Program-made: the position numbers and the translations under genes
The notes under the pieces: model-generated
Told to the model about the DNA's origin: nothing
The model's database searches: none
The model's input: the letters and a program-made list of their open reading frames with translations, nothing else
Shown here: positions 9,027 through 19,427 of the stretch, piece after piece
How the letters are laid out: every line of letters begins with the position of its first letter
Numbering within the stretch: position 1 is the first letter of the stretch
Origin: Candidatus Polarisedimenticolaceae bacterium
Lineage (GTDB): Bacteria; Acidobacteriota; Polarisedimenticolia; Polarisedimenticolales; DASRJG01
Reading direction: 5' to 3'
Assembly: GCA_036275915.1 (NCBI GenBank)
Contig: DASUCV010000018.1
Span: 417,054-481,053, forward strand
DNA length: 64,000 nucleotides

Positions 9027-10099
9027 TCGATGCTCCCGAGGATCAGACGGTCGATGCCGAGCGGCACCGTGGCGCGCACGCGGACCGCCGCGCTCTCGTC
9101 CGGCGACGGCGCCGCGCGCAGGGCGGCGAGCGGCGTTGCTTCCGTCGCCCCGATGACGCGCGGGGCGACGAAGAGCGCGAGATCGTCGGCGAGGCCCGCC
9201 GCGAAGAAGGCGCCGATCGTCCGTCCCCCGCCCTCGACGAGGACGCTCCTCACGTCGAGCGCGGCGAGGTCGCTCAGGACCGCGGCGAGATCGACGCCCG
9301 CGTCCCGGCGTGGGACGCGCACGAGGTCCGCCACGCGGGCGAGCGCGTCGCCGCCTTTCGCATCGTCGGGAACGTACACGCGTGTCCGCGGCGTCCCATC
9401 GAAGACCGCGGCAGCCGGATCGAGATCGAGCGTCGACGCGACGACGACGCGCAGGCGCGGGGCGGCGACGCCGGGCAGGCGCACCGTGAGACGCGGATCG
9501 TCGCGGCGCACGGTCGAGGCACCGACGAGCACCGCGTCGTGACGGAGCCGGAGGCGGTGCGCGTACGTTCTCGCCGCCTCGCGGGTGATCCACGTCGCGC
9601 TCCCGTCCCGCGCCGCGATCTGACCGTCGAGGCTCTGCGCCGCCTTCACGGTGACGAACGGGCGGCGGCGCTCGTGCAGGCTGAGGAAGCCCGCGTTGAC
9701 GGCGCGGCATGCGTCCTCGAGAACACCCAGAACGACCTCGATCCCCGCGGCGCGCAGGCGCCGGACCCCTTCGCCGTTCACGAGAGGGTTCGGGTCGCCG
9801 GTCCCGGCGACGACGCGGCGGATCCCGGCGCGGATGATCGCGTCGGCGCAGGGCGGCGTACGCCCCTGGTGCGCGCACGGCTCGAGCGTGACGACGAGCG
9901 TGCCGCCGCGCGCACGGCCTCCGGCCTCGTCGAGCGCGACGGCCTCGGCGTGAGGCTCTCCCGCCGCGCGGTGGTAACCGGTGCCCACGACCTCGTCCCC
10001 CGCGAGCACGAGACAGCCCACGAGCGGATTCGGCCGCGTCGTCCCCTCGCCCAGGACGGCGAGCGCGAGCGCCTGCGCCATCGCCTCGCGCTCGGTCAC
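9011..10099 (-). CDS. ribD: Riboflavin biosynthesis deaminase/reductase RibD
   Basis: A 362-residue bifunctional enzyme. The N-terminal deaminase has the zinc motifs HAEAVALDEA and EPCAHQGRTPPC, after RPNPLVGCLVL. The C-terminal reductase has FVTVKAAQSLDGQIA, ATWITREAARTYAH and LVEGGGRTIGAFF. It deaminates and reduces the pyrimidine intermediate after GTP cyclohydrolase II. Its start overlaps the ftsY stop (ATGA) and its end overlaps ribE, giving ftsY-ribD-ribE-ribBA-ffh in one direction. I see no FMN riboswitch upstream. Confidence 0.97.
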   Translation of the reverse strand: MTEREAMAQALALAVLGEGTTRPNPLVGCLVLAGDEVVGTGYHRAAGEPHAEAVALDEAGGRARGGTLVVTLEPCAHQGRTPPCADAIIRAGIRRVVAGTGDPNPLVNGEGVRRLRAAGIEVVLGVLEDACRAVNAGFLSLHERRRPFVTVKAAQSLDGQIAARDGSATWITREAARTYAHRLRLRHDAVLVGASTVRRDDPRLTVRLPGVAAPRLRVVVASTLDLDPAAAVFDGTPRTRVYVPDDAKGGDALARVADLVRVPRRDAGVDLAAVLSDLAALDVRSVLVEGGGRTIGAFFAAGLADDLALFVAPRVIGATEATPLAALRAAPSPDESAAVRVRATVPLGIDRLILGSIECSPV

Positions 10100-11022
10100 G
10101 GCCCTTCACTTGCGACGCCGAGGAGACCGTCGACGTACGCGTCGGGATCGAAGTCGAGGAGGTCGTCGACCGCTTCCCCGACGCCCACGAAACGGACGGG
10201 AACGCCGAGGTCCTTGCGGATCGCGAGCGCGACGCCTCCCTTCGCGGTGCCGTCGAGCTTCGTGAGCACGACGCCGGTCACCGGCACCGCCTTCGTGAAC
10301 TCGCGCGCCTGCGTGAGCCCGTTCTGCCCGGTCGTGGCGTCGACGACGAGGAGGACCTCGTGCGGCGCGCCGGGCACCTCGCGGGACGCGACGCGGGCCA
10401 TCTTCTCGAGCTCGGCCATGAGCGGCGTCTTCGTGTGGAGTCGCCCCGCCGTGTCGACGAGCACCGACTCGATCCGGCGTGCGCGCGCGGCCTGCAGCGC
10501 GTCGAAGACGACCGCCGAGGGATCGGCCCCCTCGCGATGGCGCACGACCTCGACGCCGGCGCGCTCGCCCCAGCGCTCGAGCTGATCGATGGCGGCCGCG
10601 CGGAAGGTGTCGGCGGCGACGACGAGGACGCGCCGCCCGGAGGCGCGCTCGCGCGCGGCGAGCTTGCCGATCGTCGTCGTCTTGCCGCCGCCGTTGACGC
10701 CGACGATGAACGTGACGCGCGGCGGCGTGCCGGGATCGGGAGCCGCGGGCCCGTCGTCGAGGCGCGCGCGAAGGGTCTCCCTCAGGGCCTGACGCAGCCC
10801 CGCCCCGTCGAGCGTCTTGCTGCGGGCCTGACGGCGGACGGCATCGATGACCTCCGCGGTCAGCGCCGGACCGAGATCGGAGGCGAGCAGGCCGCTCTCG
10901 AGGTCGTCGAGCGTCGACTCGTCGACCTCCGCCGCGCCGAACGCTTCGCGGAGGGTCTCCGCGATCCCCTCGCGCGTGCGCGTGAGCCCGCGGACGAGCT
11001 TCTTCCACGACTCGAACGCCAT
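10096..11022 (-). CDS. ftsY: Signal recognition particle receptor FtsY
   Basis: A 308-residue SRP-type GTPase that receives SRP-ribosome complexes at the membrane. It has the NG-domain motifs FIVGVNGGGKTTTIGKLA, AADTFRAAAIDQL, DTAGRLHTKTPLMAEL and VLTKLDGTAKGG. It lacks the long acidic A domain of the E. coli protein and begins directly with the N domain, as many short FtsY proteins do. The stop overlaps ribD (ATGA). The coupling of both SRP GTPase genes with riboflavin genes is a feature of this locus. Confidence 0.97.
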   Translation of the reverse strand: MAFESWKKLVRGLTRTREGIAETLREAFGAAEVDESTLDDLESGLLASDLGPALTAEVIDAVRRQARSKTLDGAGLRQALRETLRARLDDGPAAPDPGTPPRVTFIVGVNGGGKTTTIGKLAARERASGRRVLVVAADTFRAAAIDQLERWGERAGVEVVRHREGADPSAVVFDALQAARARRIESVLVDTAGRLHTKTPLMAELEKMARVASREVPGAPHEVLLVVDATTGQNGLTQAREFTKAVPVTGVVLTKLDGTAKGGVALAIRKDLGVPVRFVGVGEAVDDLLDFDPDAYVDGLLGVASEGP

Positions 11023-11029
11023 CGTCCCC

Positions 11030-11788
11030 TCAGGGAAGCATCTTCAGGAGATCGAACGCCTTCGACGCGTTCTCGCTCCCCGGGGAGAGGTCCTCGCAGC
11101 GCTGGAGATGCTCGCGGGCCAGCGCCGGCTGGTTGAGCTTCATGTACACGAGGCCGAGCCGGTAGTGGTACTCGCCGTTGTTCCTGTAGTCCGGCACCGC
11201 GACCTCGTACTCGCGCGCGGCCTCGTCGAGCTGCCCGCCGCGGTCGAGGGCCGAGGCGAGCTCGTAGTGCCCGCGCCAGAACTTCGGGTTGATCTCGACC
11301 GCCTTGCGCAGCTCCGCGATCGACTCGGGCTGCCGCCCCTGGGAACCGTAGAGGATGCCCAGGTTCAGGTAGACCTTGTCGGGCGAGGCGTAGGTCGAGT
11401 CCTCGAGGACCTTCTTGTACTCCTTCTCGGCTTCCGCCTTGCGGCCGGTGGCGTCGTAGAGAGCGCCGAGGTTGTTCCGCGCATCGGTGAGATAGGGATC
11501 GATCTCGAGCGCCTTGTCGAACGCCTTCTCGGCCTCCGCGTTCCGTCCCGAGAGGAAGCAGATCTGGCCGTAGTAGTTCCGGAGCGGTGCGTTCGTCGGC
11601 GCCGAGTCGACCGCCTTCTGCAGGATGTTGAGCGCCTCGGTGACGCGCCCGGCGTGATAGTACGACTCGGCGAGGCGGATGTTCGTCGCGGTCTCGCTCG
11701 CCGGATCTTTCGGCTTCGCCTTCGGCGCGGCGCAGGAGAGCGCGAGGCCGGAGGCGAGAAGGACGGTCGTGACGCGGATCGGCCTCAT
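11030..11788 (-). CDS. TPR lipoprotein (PilF/PilW-like)
   Basis: A 252-residue protein with a lipoprotein-type signal ending near LLASGLALSC (Cys about residue 19); the lipobox is only approximate. It is followed by about five TPR units (NIRLAESYYHAGRVTEALNI, ARNNLGALYDATGRKAEAEK, YHYRLGLVYMKLNQPALARE). This layout resembles PilF/PilW pilotins and other outer-membrane TPR lipoproteins. ATG 11788 is the only start that leaves a normal signal peptide. It ends eight bases before ftsY. No type IV pilus genes are nearby, so a pilotin role is not supported beyond similarity of form. Confidence 0.8.
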   Translation of the reverse strand: MRPIRVTTVLLASGLALSCAAPKAKPKDPASETATNIRLAESYYHAGRVTEALNILQKAVDSAPTNAPLRNYYGQICFLSGRNAEAEKAFDKALEIDPYLTDARNNLGALYDATGRKAEAEKEYKKVLEDSTYASPDKVYLNLGILYGSQGRQPESIAELRKAVEINPKFWRGHYELASALDRGGQLDEAAREYEVAVPDYRNNGEYHYRLGLVYMKLNQPALAREHLQRCEDLSPGSENASKAFDLLKMLP

Positions 11789-11811
11789 GGGCGCGCATTG
11801 TAGTCCACGCC

Positions 11812-12771
11812 TCAGTCGGGTCCGACGCGGATCGTGGCGAGGTCTCCGATCTCCGCGCGCAAGAACTCCTTGAGGCGTGTCATGAGCCGCGCCTCCGCCT
11901 GCCGCACCGCCTCGCGGGTCGTGCCGAAGCGGTCGCCGATCGCCTGCAGGGTCGCGGGATCGTCGGAGAGGAGGCGATCGTCGAGGATCGCGCGCTCGCG
12001 CTCGCCGAGATCGACGCGGAACCGTGCGATCGCGGTCTTGACCTTGTCCTGGAGCTCGCGGCGCGCGACCTCTTCCTCGACGGTCGGCCCGGACGCCGGC
12101 AGCACGTCGCCCTGCGTCCGGTCCTCGGCACCCGCGAGCGGCGCGTCGATCCACACGTCGCGCGAGCCGAGCGCCGCTTCGACGTCCTTGACGTCTTCCT
12201 CGGAGACGCCGAAGTGCTCCGCGAGCATCTTCGGCCCGACCTCGAACCCCGCCGCTTCGAGACGGCTCTTCTCCTGCCGCAGGTTGCGCAAGAGCTTCCG
12301 GCGGGCGTTCGTCGTCCCGACGCGCACGAGGCGCACGTTGTCGAGGAGGAACTTCACGATGTAGGCGCGGACCCACCAGGCGGCGTAGGTGGGAAGGCGA
12401 ACGCCGACCTCGGGATCGAAGCGATCGATCGCCGCGAGCAGGCCGAGGTTCCCCTCCTGGATCAGATCGAGGAGGTTCTTCGCGGCGCGCCGGAACGACA
12501 GCGCGACGCGCACGACGAGCATGAGGTTCGAGGTGACGAGCCGGAAGAGCGCGTCGCGGTCGCCGGTCTCGCGGTAGCGGCGTGCCAGCTCCTGCTCTTC
12601 CTCGCGCGTGAGCGGAGGGTACTTCCGCAGCTCCGCCATGTAACGGCGGTACGGATCGACCGGGACGAGGCCCCGCTCGGCGGGAACGGGGGCGGACTGG
12701 ACCTCCTGCGTGCCCTCGAGGGGGTCGCGCAACACGTCGGGATCGAGGTCGACCGGATCGTCGGGCCCCAT
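11812..12771 (-). CDS. RNA polymerase sigma factor, RpoH-like
   Basis: A 319-residue sigma70-family factor. Region 1.2 is DPYRRYMAELRKYPPLTREE. Region 2 includes NLMLVVRVALSF, DLIQEGNLGLLAAIDRFDP and TYAAWWVRAYI, and VRVGTTNARRKLLRNLR is typical of the heat-shock sigma32 group. Region 4 has LQAIGDRFGTTREAVRQAEARLM. It probably directs a stress or envelope regulon, by analogy only. It lies between an exported M23 peptidase and a TPR lipoprotein on the same strand with gaps of about 22 bases, suggesting one operon. I leave the symbol blank because group assignment rests on motif reading. Confidence 0.88.
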   Translation of the reverse strand: MGPDDPVDLDPDVLRDPLEGTQEVQSAPVPAERGLVPVDPYRRYMAELRKYPPLTREEEQELARRYRETGDRDALFRLVTSNLMLVVRVALSFRRAAKNLLDLIQEGNLGLLAAIDRFDPEVGVRLPTYAAWWVRAYIVKFLLDNVRLVRVGTTNARRKLLRNLRQEKSRLEAAGFEVGPKMLAEHFGVSEEDVKDVEAALGSRDVWIDAPLAGAEDRTQGDVLPASGPTVEEEVARRELQDKVKTAIARFRVDLGERERAILDDRLLSDDPATLQAIGDRFGTTREAVRQAEARLMTRLKEFLRAEIGDLATIRVGPD

Positions 12772-12793
12772 CCTCCGAGGTTAGCAGCTTCGG

Positions 12794-13675
12794 CTAGAAG
12801 GTGGCTTCGCCGAGGTACTTGCGGGGATCGACCTGCGTGCCCGCGCGGAAGACCTCGTAGTGGAGGTGCGGTCCGGTCGAGCGACCGGTCGAGCCGACGT
12901 AGCCGATGATGTCGCCCCGCTTCACGCGCTGGCCCGGGACGACGACGATCCGGCTCATGTGCCCGTAGCGCGAGCCCATGCCGTAGCCGTGAGCGAGCTG
13001 GACCATCGAGCCGTACCCCGCCGTGCGCCCGGCGGCCGTGACGAGGCCGTCGGCGGCCGCGCGCACCGCGGTCCCGGTGGGCGCCACGATGTCGACGCCC
13101 TTGTGGAACTCGCGCGAGCCGTCGATCGGGTCGCGGCGCCAGCCGTAGCCGTCGGAGAAGAACCCGCTGACCGGCGCCAGGGACGGCGTCGATGCGAGGA
13201 CCTTCAGCCGGTCGCTCCACGCCGACTCGAGACGGTCGAACGAGGCGTCGAGATTGTCCATGCGCTTGCCGACGGCGGCGCTCTCCTCGGGGAAGATCTC
13301 GCCGCGTCCGCCGAGCGACGCCGGGAGGCTCGCGCCGCCGGCCGGGTGCTCCGAGGGAAGGTCCTTGAGGCCGACGGCCGTCGCCAGCTTGCCCGCCATC
13401 ACCTCGATCGCGGCGAGGTGCTCGCCCATCTGCGCCAGCGACGCCTCGTACCGGACCTTGTCGTCGCGCAGCTTCTGGTTCTCGGCCTCGATCGCCGCCG
13501 CACGATCGGCGAGCGCACGCGAGCGGAAGAAGAGGTGCGGGGCGAACGCGGCCGACATCGACACGGCCGCGCCGAGCACCGCGATCGCGAGGACGAAGTT
13601 CCTGGAGACGTGGAGCTTCCGGAACCGCGCGTGCGCGTGGGGAAGGATGAAGATCGTGTAGAACTTCCTCGGCAT
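12794..13675 (-). CDS. M23 family metallopeptidase with membrane anchor and coiled coil
   Basis: A 293-residue cell-wall hydrolase or hydrolase activator. A transmembrane anchor lies at about 27-47, followed by a coiled coil (about 55-90, AIEAENQKLRDDKVRYEASL). The C-terminal LytM/M23 domain has FHKGVDIVAPTGT (H and D zinc ligands) and GPHLHYEVF (HxH ligand). Both ligand motifs are intact, so peptidase activity on peptidoglycan cross-links is expected. I chose ATG 13675 with GGGAGG upstream; a longer frame to 13816 would run through the promoter. A sigma70-type promoter is proposed at 13788-13816. Confidence 0.93.
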   Translation of the reverse strand: MPRKFYTIFILPHAHARFRKLHVSRNFVLAIAVLGAAVSMSAAFAPHLFFRSRALADRAAAIEAENQKLRDDKVRYEASLAQMGEHLAAIEVMAGKLATAVGLKDLPSEHPAGGASLPASLGGRGEIFPEESAAVGKRMDNLDASFDRLESAWSDRLKVLASTPSLAPVSGFFSDGYGWRRDPIDGSREFHKGVDIVAPTGTAVRAAADGLVTAAGRTAGYGSMVQLAHGYGMGSRYGHMSRIVVVPGQRVKRGDIIGYVGSTGRSTGPHLHYEVFRAGTQVDPRKYLGEATF

Positions 13676-13787
13676 GTCCGAGCCTCCCTGCCGCGCCCTT
13701 CCCCCGGCGCGTGCCGGAACCGATATCAAGGAGGAGAGACGACCCGAAGTAGTGCTCGATCGTTCAGGCGCCCCGCTGAGCCGCCGA

Positions 13788-13816
13788 ACGCTACCATGCA
13801 CCCCCGGGAGCGTCAA
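13788..13816 (-). promoter_or_regulatory. Probable promoter of the M23 peptidase-sigma factor operon
   Basis: On the minus strand TTGACG (13816-13811) and TAGCGT (13793-13788) are separated by exactly 17 bases. Transcription would begin near 13781, about 105 bases before the peptidase ATG. Confidence 0.5.
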
Positions 13817-13870
13817 CCCTCCGGCGCCTCACGACTGCAAGATGTATTCCGGCGAGAAGACGCGCAAATA

Positions 13871-13899
13871 CGATCACGCGCAGTACGAAAACGTGATCG
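13871..13899. repeat. Inverted repeat, possible operator
   Basis: CGATCACG at 13871-13878 and CGTGATCG at 13892-13899 are perfect inverted copies with 13 bases between them, giving 21 bases centre to centre (two helical turns). The site is 55 bases upstream of the proposed -35 of the M23 promoter and 36 bases from the end of purC. The spacing suits a dimeric regulator on one DNA face. No T-run follows, so it is not an intrinsic terminator. Confidence 0.4.
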
Positions 13900-13935
13900 C
13901 ACGACGGGCGGTGTCAGTGGGGGCGACGCCGCGTG

Positions 13936-14829
13936 TCAACGCTCGAGGTCGCGCCCCACGAGCCTGCGGAAGATCTCGAGGTACCGGCCCCTCAAACCCT
14001 CGATGATCTCTGCCGGAAGGCGCGGCGCCGGGGGTTTCTGATTCCACCCCAGGCTCAGGACGTGATCGCGGACGAACTGCTTGTCGAGCGAGGGCTGAGG
14101 CCCGCCGGCGCGGTAGGTCTCCGCGGGCCAGAAGCGTGAGGAATCCGGAGTGAGCATCTCGTCGGCGATGACGAGATCGTCACCGTCGAATCCGAATTCG
14201 AACTTCGTGTCGGCGACGAGTATGCCGCGGGCCGCCGCATGAGCCGCCGCGTCGCGGTAGGCGGCGAGGGTCAGCTCGCGCAGGCGCTCGGCGGTCGTCC
14301 GTCCGATCCGCGCCGCCATCTCGTCGAACGAGATGTTCACGTCGTGCCCGCTGTCGGCCTTCGTCGCCGGGGTGAAGATCGGCTCCGGGAGCGCCGCCGA
14401 CTCGGCGAGGCCGGGCGGCAGAGGGATCCCGCAGATGGTGCCCTGCGCTTGGTACTCGTTCCATCCCGATCCGGCGAGGTAGCCCCGGGCGACGCACTCG
14501 ATCGGAACCATCCTGAGCTTCCGCGCAAGCGTCGCCCGCCCGGCGAGGGTGTCGGCGTACGCACGGAGGGAGGCGGGAAACGCGGCGACGTCCGTGGCGA
14601 CGACGTGATTCGGGAGCCACGCCGAGGAGCGCGCGAACCAGAACGCGGAGATCTGGTTCAGGACCTTTCCCTTGTCCGGGATCGGGTCCGGGAAGACGCA
14701 GTCGAAGGCGGAGAGACGGTCGGTCGAGACGATGAGGAGCGTCTCCCCGAGATCGTAGATGTCGCGCACCTTGCCGCGCGCGGTGAGACGGAGTCCCGAA
14801 AGCTCCGTGGAATAGACCGATGTCGTCAT
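13936..14829 (-). CDS. purC: SAICAR synthase
   Basis: A 297-residue phosphoribosylaminoimidazole-succinocarboxamide synthase (purine step 8: CAIR + Asp + ATP). It has GKVRDIYDLGETLLIVSTDR, DRLSAFDCVFPDPIPDKG, IECVARGYLAGSGW, TPATKADSGHDVNIS and TKFEFGFDG. Its length matches the longer, yeast-like PurC group. I used ATG 14829; ATG 14844 would add five residues, and neither has a clear ribosome-binding site. It is the last gene of pyrR-pyrB-pyrC-kinase-purC, so a purine gene may share transcription with pyrimidine genes. Confidence 0.96.
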   Translation of the reverse strand: MTTSVYSTELSGLRLTARGKVRDIYDLGETLLIVSTDRLSAFDCVFPDPIPDKGKVLNQISAFWFARSSAWLPNHVVATDVAAFPASLRAYADTLAGRATLARKLRMVPIECVARGYLAGSGWNEYQAQGTICGIPLPPGLAESAALPEPIFTPATKADSGHDVNISFDEMAARIGRTTAERLRELTLAAYRDAAAHAAARGILVADTKFEFGFDGDDLVIADEMLTPDSSRFWPAETYRAGGPQPSLDKQFVRDHVLSLGWNQKPPAPRLPAEIIEGLRGRYLEIFRRLVGRDLER

Positions 14830-14846
14830 GGCCCGAGTGTACATCG

Positions 14847-15752
14847 TCAAACGGGCCGGGTGCGCGCGAGGACGAGCGGCCGGTCCGAGATCCGGAGGGT
14901 GACGGGCAGGACCCCGGCGAGCTCGCCGTCGAGATGATAAGGAACGTCGTCGACCGGCGACACGACCCGCACCTCCCGCGTCCGCGCGACGAGCGCCCCG
15001 GGAGCGCCCGCGTGCGCGCCCGACCACATGCGGGACAGGATCGCCATGAGCCGCGCCGGACCGCCGTCGAGCGCGCAGACCTCGAGGACCGGCTCGTCGA
15101 GCCGGGCGCCGGGGGTCGGCCGGAGGAAGCCGCCGTACAGCGGCGACCGGCCGACGATGACCGAGTGCGCTTTGCGCTCGCGACTCTCCCACGCGACGCG
15201 GAGCTCGGGGAACGGGAAGGTGCGAAGACCCGCGAGCGCGCCGCGCGCGTAGTCGGCGAAGCCGATCTTCCCGCGGACGGTCCGGAGCAGCTCCCGGAGC
15301 ACCCACGCGTCGAACCCGGCGCCCGCCATGAGCACGAAGATCCGCCCGTCGGCGTCGCCGGGATGCACCGTCCACGGATGGAATCCTGCCGCGAGCGCTC
15401 CCGCGGCCTCCGCGGGGTGGAGAGGCGTGCCGAGGACCCGTGCGAGGAGATTCATCGTGCCGGCCGGGGCGACGCCGAGCGCCGTGTTCGAGCCCGCGAG
15501 CCCGCCCGCGGCCTCGTGCGCGGTGCCGTCGCCTCCCGCGGCGAGCACGAGGTCGTAGCCTTCCTCGGCCGCGGCGGCGGCGCGCGTGCGTGCGTCGCCG
15601 GGACCGCGCGTCAGGTGGAGATCGACGGCGACCCCGGCCCGCGCGGCCGCCGCGGCCGCGCGCTCGCCCGCCGCCTTTCCGCCGCGCAGGAGCCCGGCGT
15701 TCGGGTTCGCGATGACGAGCACGCGCCGCGGACGCCGCTTGGGCGCCGGCAC
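14847..15752 (-). CDS. Diacylglycerol kinase-family lipid kinase
   Basis: A 301-residue protein of the DAGK catalytic family, with VLVIANPNAGLLRGG at the start, the nucleotide-binding GGDGTAHEA, and GVAPAGTMNLLARVLG. The C-terminal part (DDVPYHLDGELAG) is the usual second domain of YegS/BmrU-like kinases. It phosphorylates a lipid such as diacylglycerol or a related lipid; the substrate cannot be read. The GTG start at 15752 is chosen because it lies just after the pyrC stop and before the first conserved strand; it lacks a strong ribosome-binding site. It is sandwiched between pyrC and purC. Confidence 0.85.
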   Translation of the reverse strand: MPAPKRRPRRVLVIANPNAGLLRGGKAAGERAAAAAARAGVAVDLHLTRGPGDARTRAAAAAEEGYDLVLAAGGDGTAHEAAGGLAGSNTALGVAPAGTMNLLARVLGTPLHPAEAAGALAAGFHPWTVHPGDADGRIFVLMAGAGFDAWVLRELLRTVRGKIGFADYARGALAGLRTFPFPELRVAWESRERKAHSVIVGRSPLYGGFLRPTPGARLDEPVLEVCALDGGPARLMAILSRMWSGAHAGAPGALVARTREVRVVSPVDDVPYHLDGELAGVLPVTLRISDRPLVLARTRPV

Positions 15753-15763
15753 CGGGGCGGCGC

Positions 15764-17015
15764 CTAGCGGGCGTCGTGGACGACGTGGCCGCCGACGATC
15801 GTCATCACGGCGGCCCCGCGCAGCGTCCATCCGCGGAACGGGGTGTTCGAGCTCTTCGACGCGAAGCGACCGGCATCGACCTTCACCTCGCGGTCGAGGT
15901 CGAGGACGGTGACGTCGGCGTCCGATCCCGGCTTGAGCGATCCCTTGGCGAGCCGCAGGACGCGCGCGGGCCCCGCCGAGAGCAGCTCGACGAGGCGCGC
16001 GAGAGGCACGATCCCGCCGTGGACCAGGCGGTCGAGGCAGATCGACACCGCCGTCTCGAGCCCGACGACCCCGAACGGCGCGCGCGAGAACTCCACGCAC
16101 TTCTCGTCGGCGTGATGCGGTGCGTGGTCGGTGGCGATCGCGTCGACCGTCCCGTCGGCGATCGCGGCGAGGAGCGCCTCGCGGTCGGTCGGCCGCCGGA
16201 GCGGCGGATTCATCTTGGCGTCGGCGTCATAACCGAGGACCGCCTCGTCGGTGAGGGCGATGTGGTGCGGGGTGACCTCGCAGGTGACGCGGATGCCCGA
16301 CGCCTTCGCACTCCGCACGAGGCCGGCGGCGCGCCCCGTCGACATGTGCGCGATGTGGACGGCGCCGCCGGTCGCCTCCGCGAGGAGGATGTCGCGGGAA
16401 ACCATGATGTCCTCGGCGACGCCCGGCCATCCGGCGAGGCCGAGGCGCGTCGAGATCTCCCCTTCGTGGACGACGCCCCCCTTGACGAGCGTCGGCTCCT
16501 CGCAGTGGTCGATGACCGGGAGGTCGAAGATCTGCGCGTACTCGAGAGCGCGTCGCATGAGCCCCGCCGAGGCGACCGGCTTGCCGTCGTCGGAGAACCC
16601 GCGCGCGCCGGCGAGCGCCATGTCCCCCATCTCGGCGAGCTCCTCGCCCTTCTGTGCCTTCGAGACGCACCCGATCGGATAGACCGGCACGACGCCGTGG
16701 AGGCGCGCCTGCGCGAGGACGAACTCGACGACCGAGCGCGAGTCGATCGGCGGCTCGGTGTTCGGCATGCAGGCAACGCCGGTGAACCCTCCCGCCGCCG
16801 CCGCGCGTGTCCCGGTGGCGATCGTCTCCTTCCATTCCTGCCCGGGCTCGCGGAGGTGGACGTGCATGTCGATGAATCCGGGGCACACGACGAGACCGCC
16901 GAGGTCGATCTCCTTCGCTCCGTCCGGGGCGATCGTCTTCGCGACCCGCGTCACGCGGCCGCCGTCGATGAGCACGTCGCCGGGGCCGTCCCACCCCGCC
17001 TCCGGGTCGACGAGC

Positions 17016-17041
<26 letters not shown>
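15764..17041 (-). CDS. pyrC: Dihydroorotase
   Basis: A 425-residue amidohydrolase of the class I dihydroorotase type. The metal ligands are in [10 protein letters not shown] (His60, His62), and the enzyme has [17 protein letters not shown] and the catalytic Asp segment [10 protein letters not shown]. It closes carbamoyl-aspartate to dihydroorotate. It overlaps the end of pyrB by 26 bases, so pyrB-pyrC translation is coupled. The length and intact ligands argue for an active enzyme rather than the inactive PyrC' partner found with some PyrB proteins. Confidence 0.96.
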
Positions 17042-18565
<1,524 letters not shown>

Positions 18566-18593
18566 TCAAGGAACGCGTTTCGGGGAGCGCGCG

Positions 18594-18605
18594 CATGCTA
18601 GCATG
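18594..18605. promoter_or_regulatory. 12-base palindrome and extended -10 element at the pyrK start
   Basis: CATGCTAGCATG is a perfect palindrome directly upstream of, and overlapping, the first pyrK start codon. On the plus strand it contains TGC-TAGCAT, which fits an extended -10 box (TGn plus a hexamer with 4 of 6 matches). Transcription would then begin near 18611, just before the second in-frame ATG (18615). Operator and promoter readings are both possible. Confidence 0.4.
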
Positions 18606-19427
18606 GCGCACCGGATGCCCAGAGACGTCGTCACACTGGTCCTTCGTAACGTCGATCTCGGTCATGGCAATTGGCTCCTCGAGTTCGACGCCGAGGGCGC
18701 CGCGGCCGGCATGCGTCCCGGACAGTTCTTCATGATCGGCGTTCCGGGCTCCGACGTCCTCCTGCGCCGTCCATTCTCCGTCTGCGGCCTTCCCGGAACC
18801 TTCGCCGACGGCGCCCCGGGAGCGGTCCAGGTCCTCTATCGGGTCTACGGCCGCGGGACCGCGCTCCTCGCCTCGCTCGGGCGCGGTGCGCGCCTGAGCG
18901 TGCTCGGCCCGCTCGGTCACGGCTTCACGCCGCCTCGCGCGCAGGGCGCGATCCCGCTCTTCGTCGCCGGCGGGATCGGCTCCGCACCGTTCCCCGCGTT
19001 CGCGGCCGAGCTGCGCGCCCTGGGCTTCGCCCCCGAGATGCACTACGGCGCGAGGACGGCGACCGAGCTGCCGCTCCTCGATTGGTTCGCCTCGTCGTGC
19101 GCTCCGCTCGCGGTCGCGACGCAGGACGGAACCTCGGGCACGCGCGGGCTCGTGACCGTTCCGCTCGAAGAGCGCCTCGCCGCCGCCGACCGCGCCCGGC
19201 TCCACCTCTACGCGTGCGGTCCCACGCCGATGCTCAAGGCGGTGGGGCGCCTCGCCCTCCGCTCCGGGGTCGTCTGCGATCTGGCGCTCGAGGCGCCGAT
19301 GGCCTGCGGTTTCGGCGTCTGTCTCGGCTGCGTTCTCCCGACGCACGGTCCGGGGCCGAACGAGGTGCGCTACGAGCGCGTCTGCATCGACGGCCCGGTG
19401 ATGCGCGCGGAGCGGATGGCATGGTGA
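18603..19427 (+). CDS. pyrK: Dihydroorotate dehydrogenase electron-transfer subunit
   Basis: A 274-residue FAD and [2Fe-2S] protein that passes electrons from PyrD to NAD+. It has the FAD motif RRPFSVCGL, the NAD-binding [13 protein letters not shown] and, near the end, the iron-sulfur cysteines in [14 protein letters not shown] plus a fourth in [10 protein letters not shown]. The first ATG is at 18603; the second (18615) would give a protein starting [10 protein letters not shown] and may be the true start if the extended -10 at 18599 is used. It overlaps pyrD by seven bases and diverges from pyrR across 67 bases. Confidence 0.95.
   Translation: MAHRMPRDVVTLVLRNVDLGHGNWLLEFDAEGAAAGMRPGQFFMIGVPGSDVLLRRPFSVCGLPGTFADGAPGAVQVLYRVYGRGTALLASLGRGARLSVLGPLGHGFTPPRAQGAIPLFVAGGIGSAPFPAFAAELRALGFAPEMHYGARTATELPLLDWFASSCAPLAVATQDGTSGTRGLVTVPLEERLAAADRARLHLYACGPTPMLKAVGRLALRSGVVCDLALEAPMACGFGVCLGCVLPTHGPGPNEVRYERVCIDGPVMRAERMAW

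Noticed and set aside
10100-11029. FMN riboswitch for the rib genes
   Set aside because: The region upstream of ribD is fully coding (ftsY) and contains no recognisable FMN aptamer.
13871-13899. CRP/FNR-type site reading of the inverted repeat
   Set aside because: The half-sites face the wrong way and the 13-base spacer does not fit TGTGA-N6-TCACA or TTGAT-N4-ATCAA.
13929-13940. TTGACA at the end of purC as a promoter
   Set aside because: It is formed by the purC stop region, and the hexamer 17 bases downstream (TGACAC) is not a -10.
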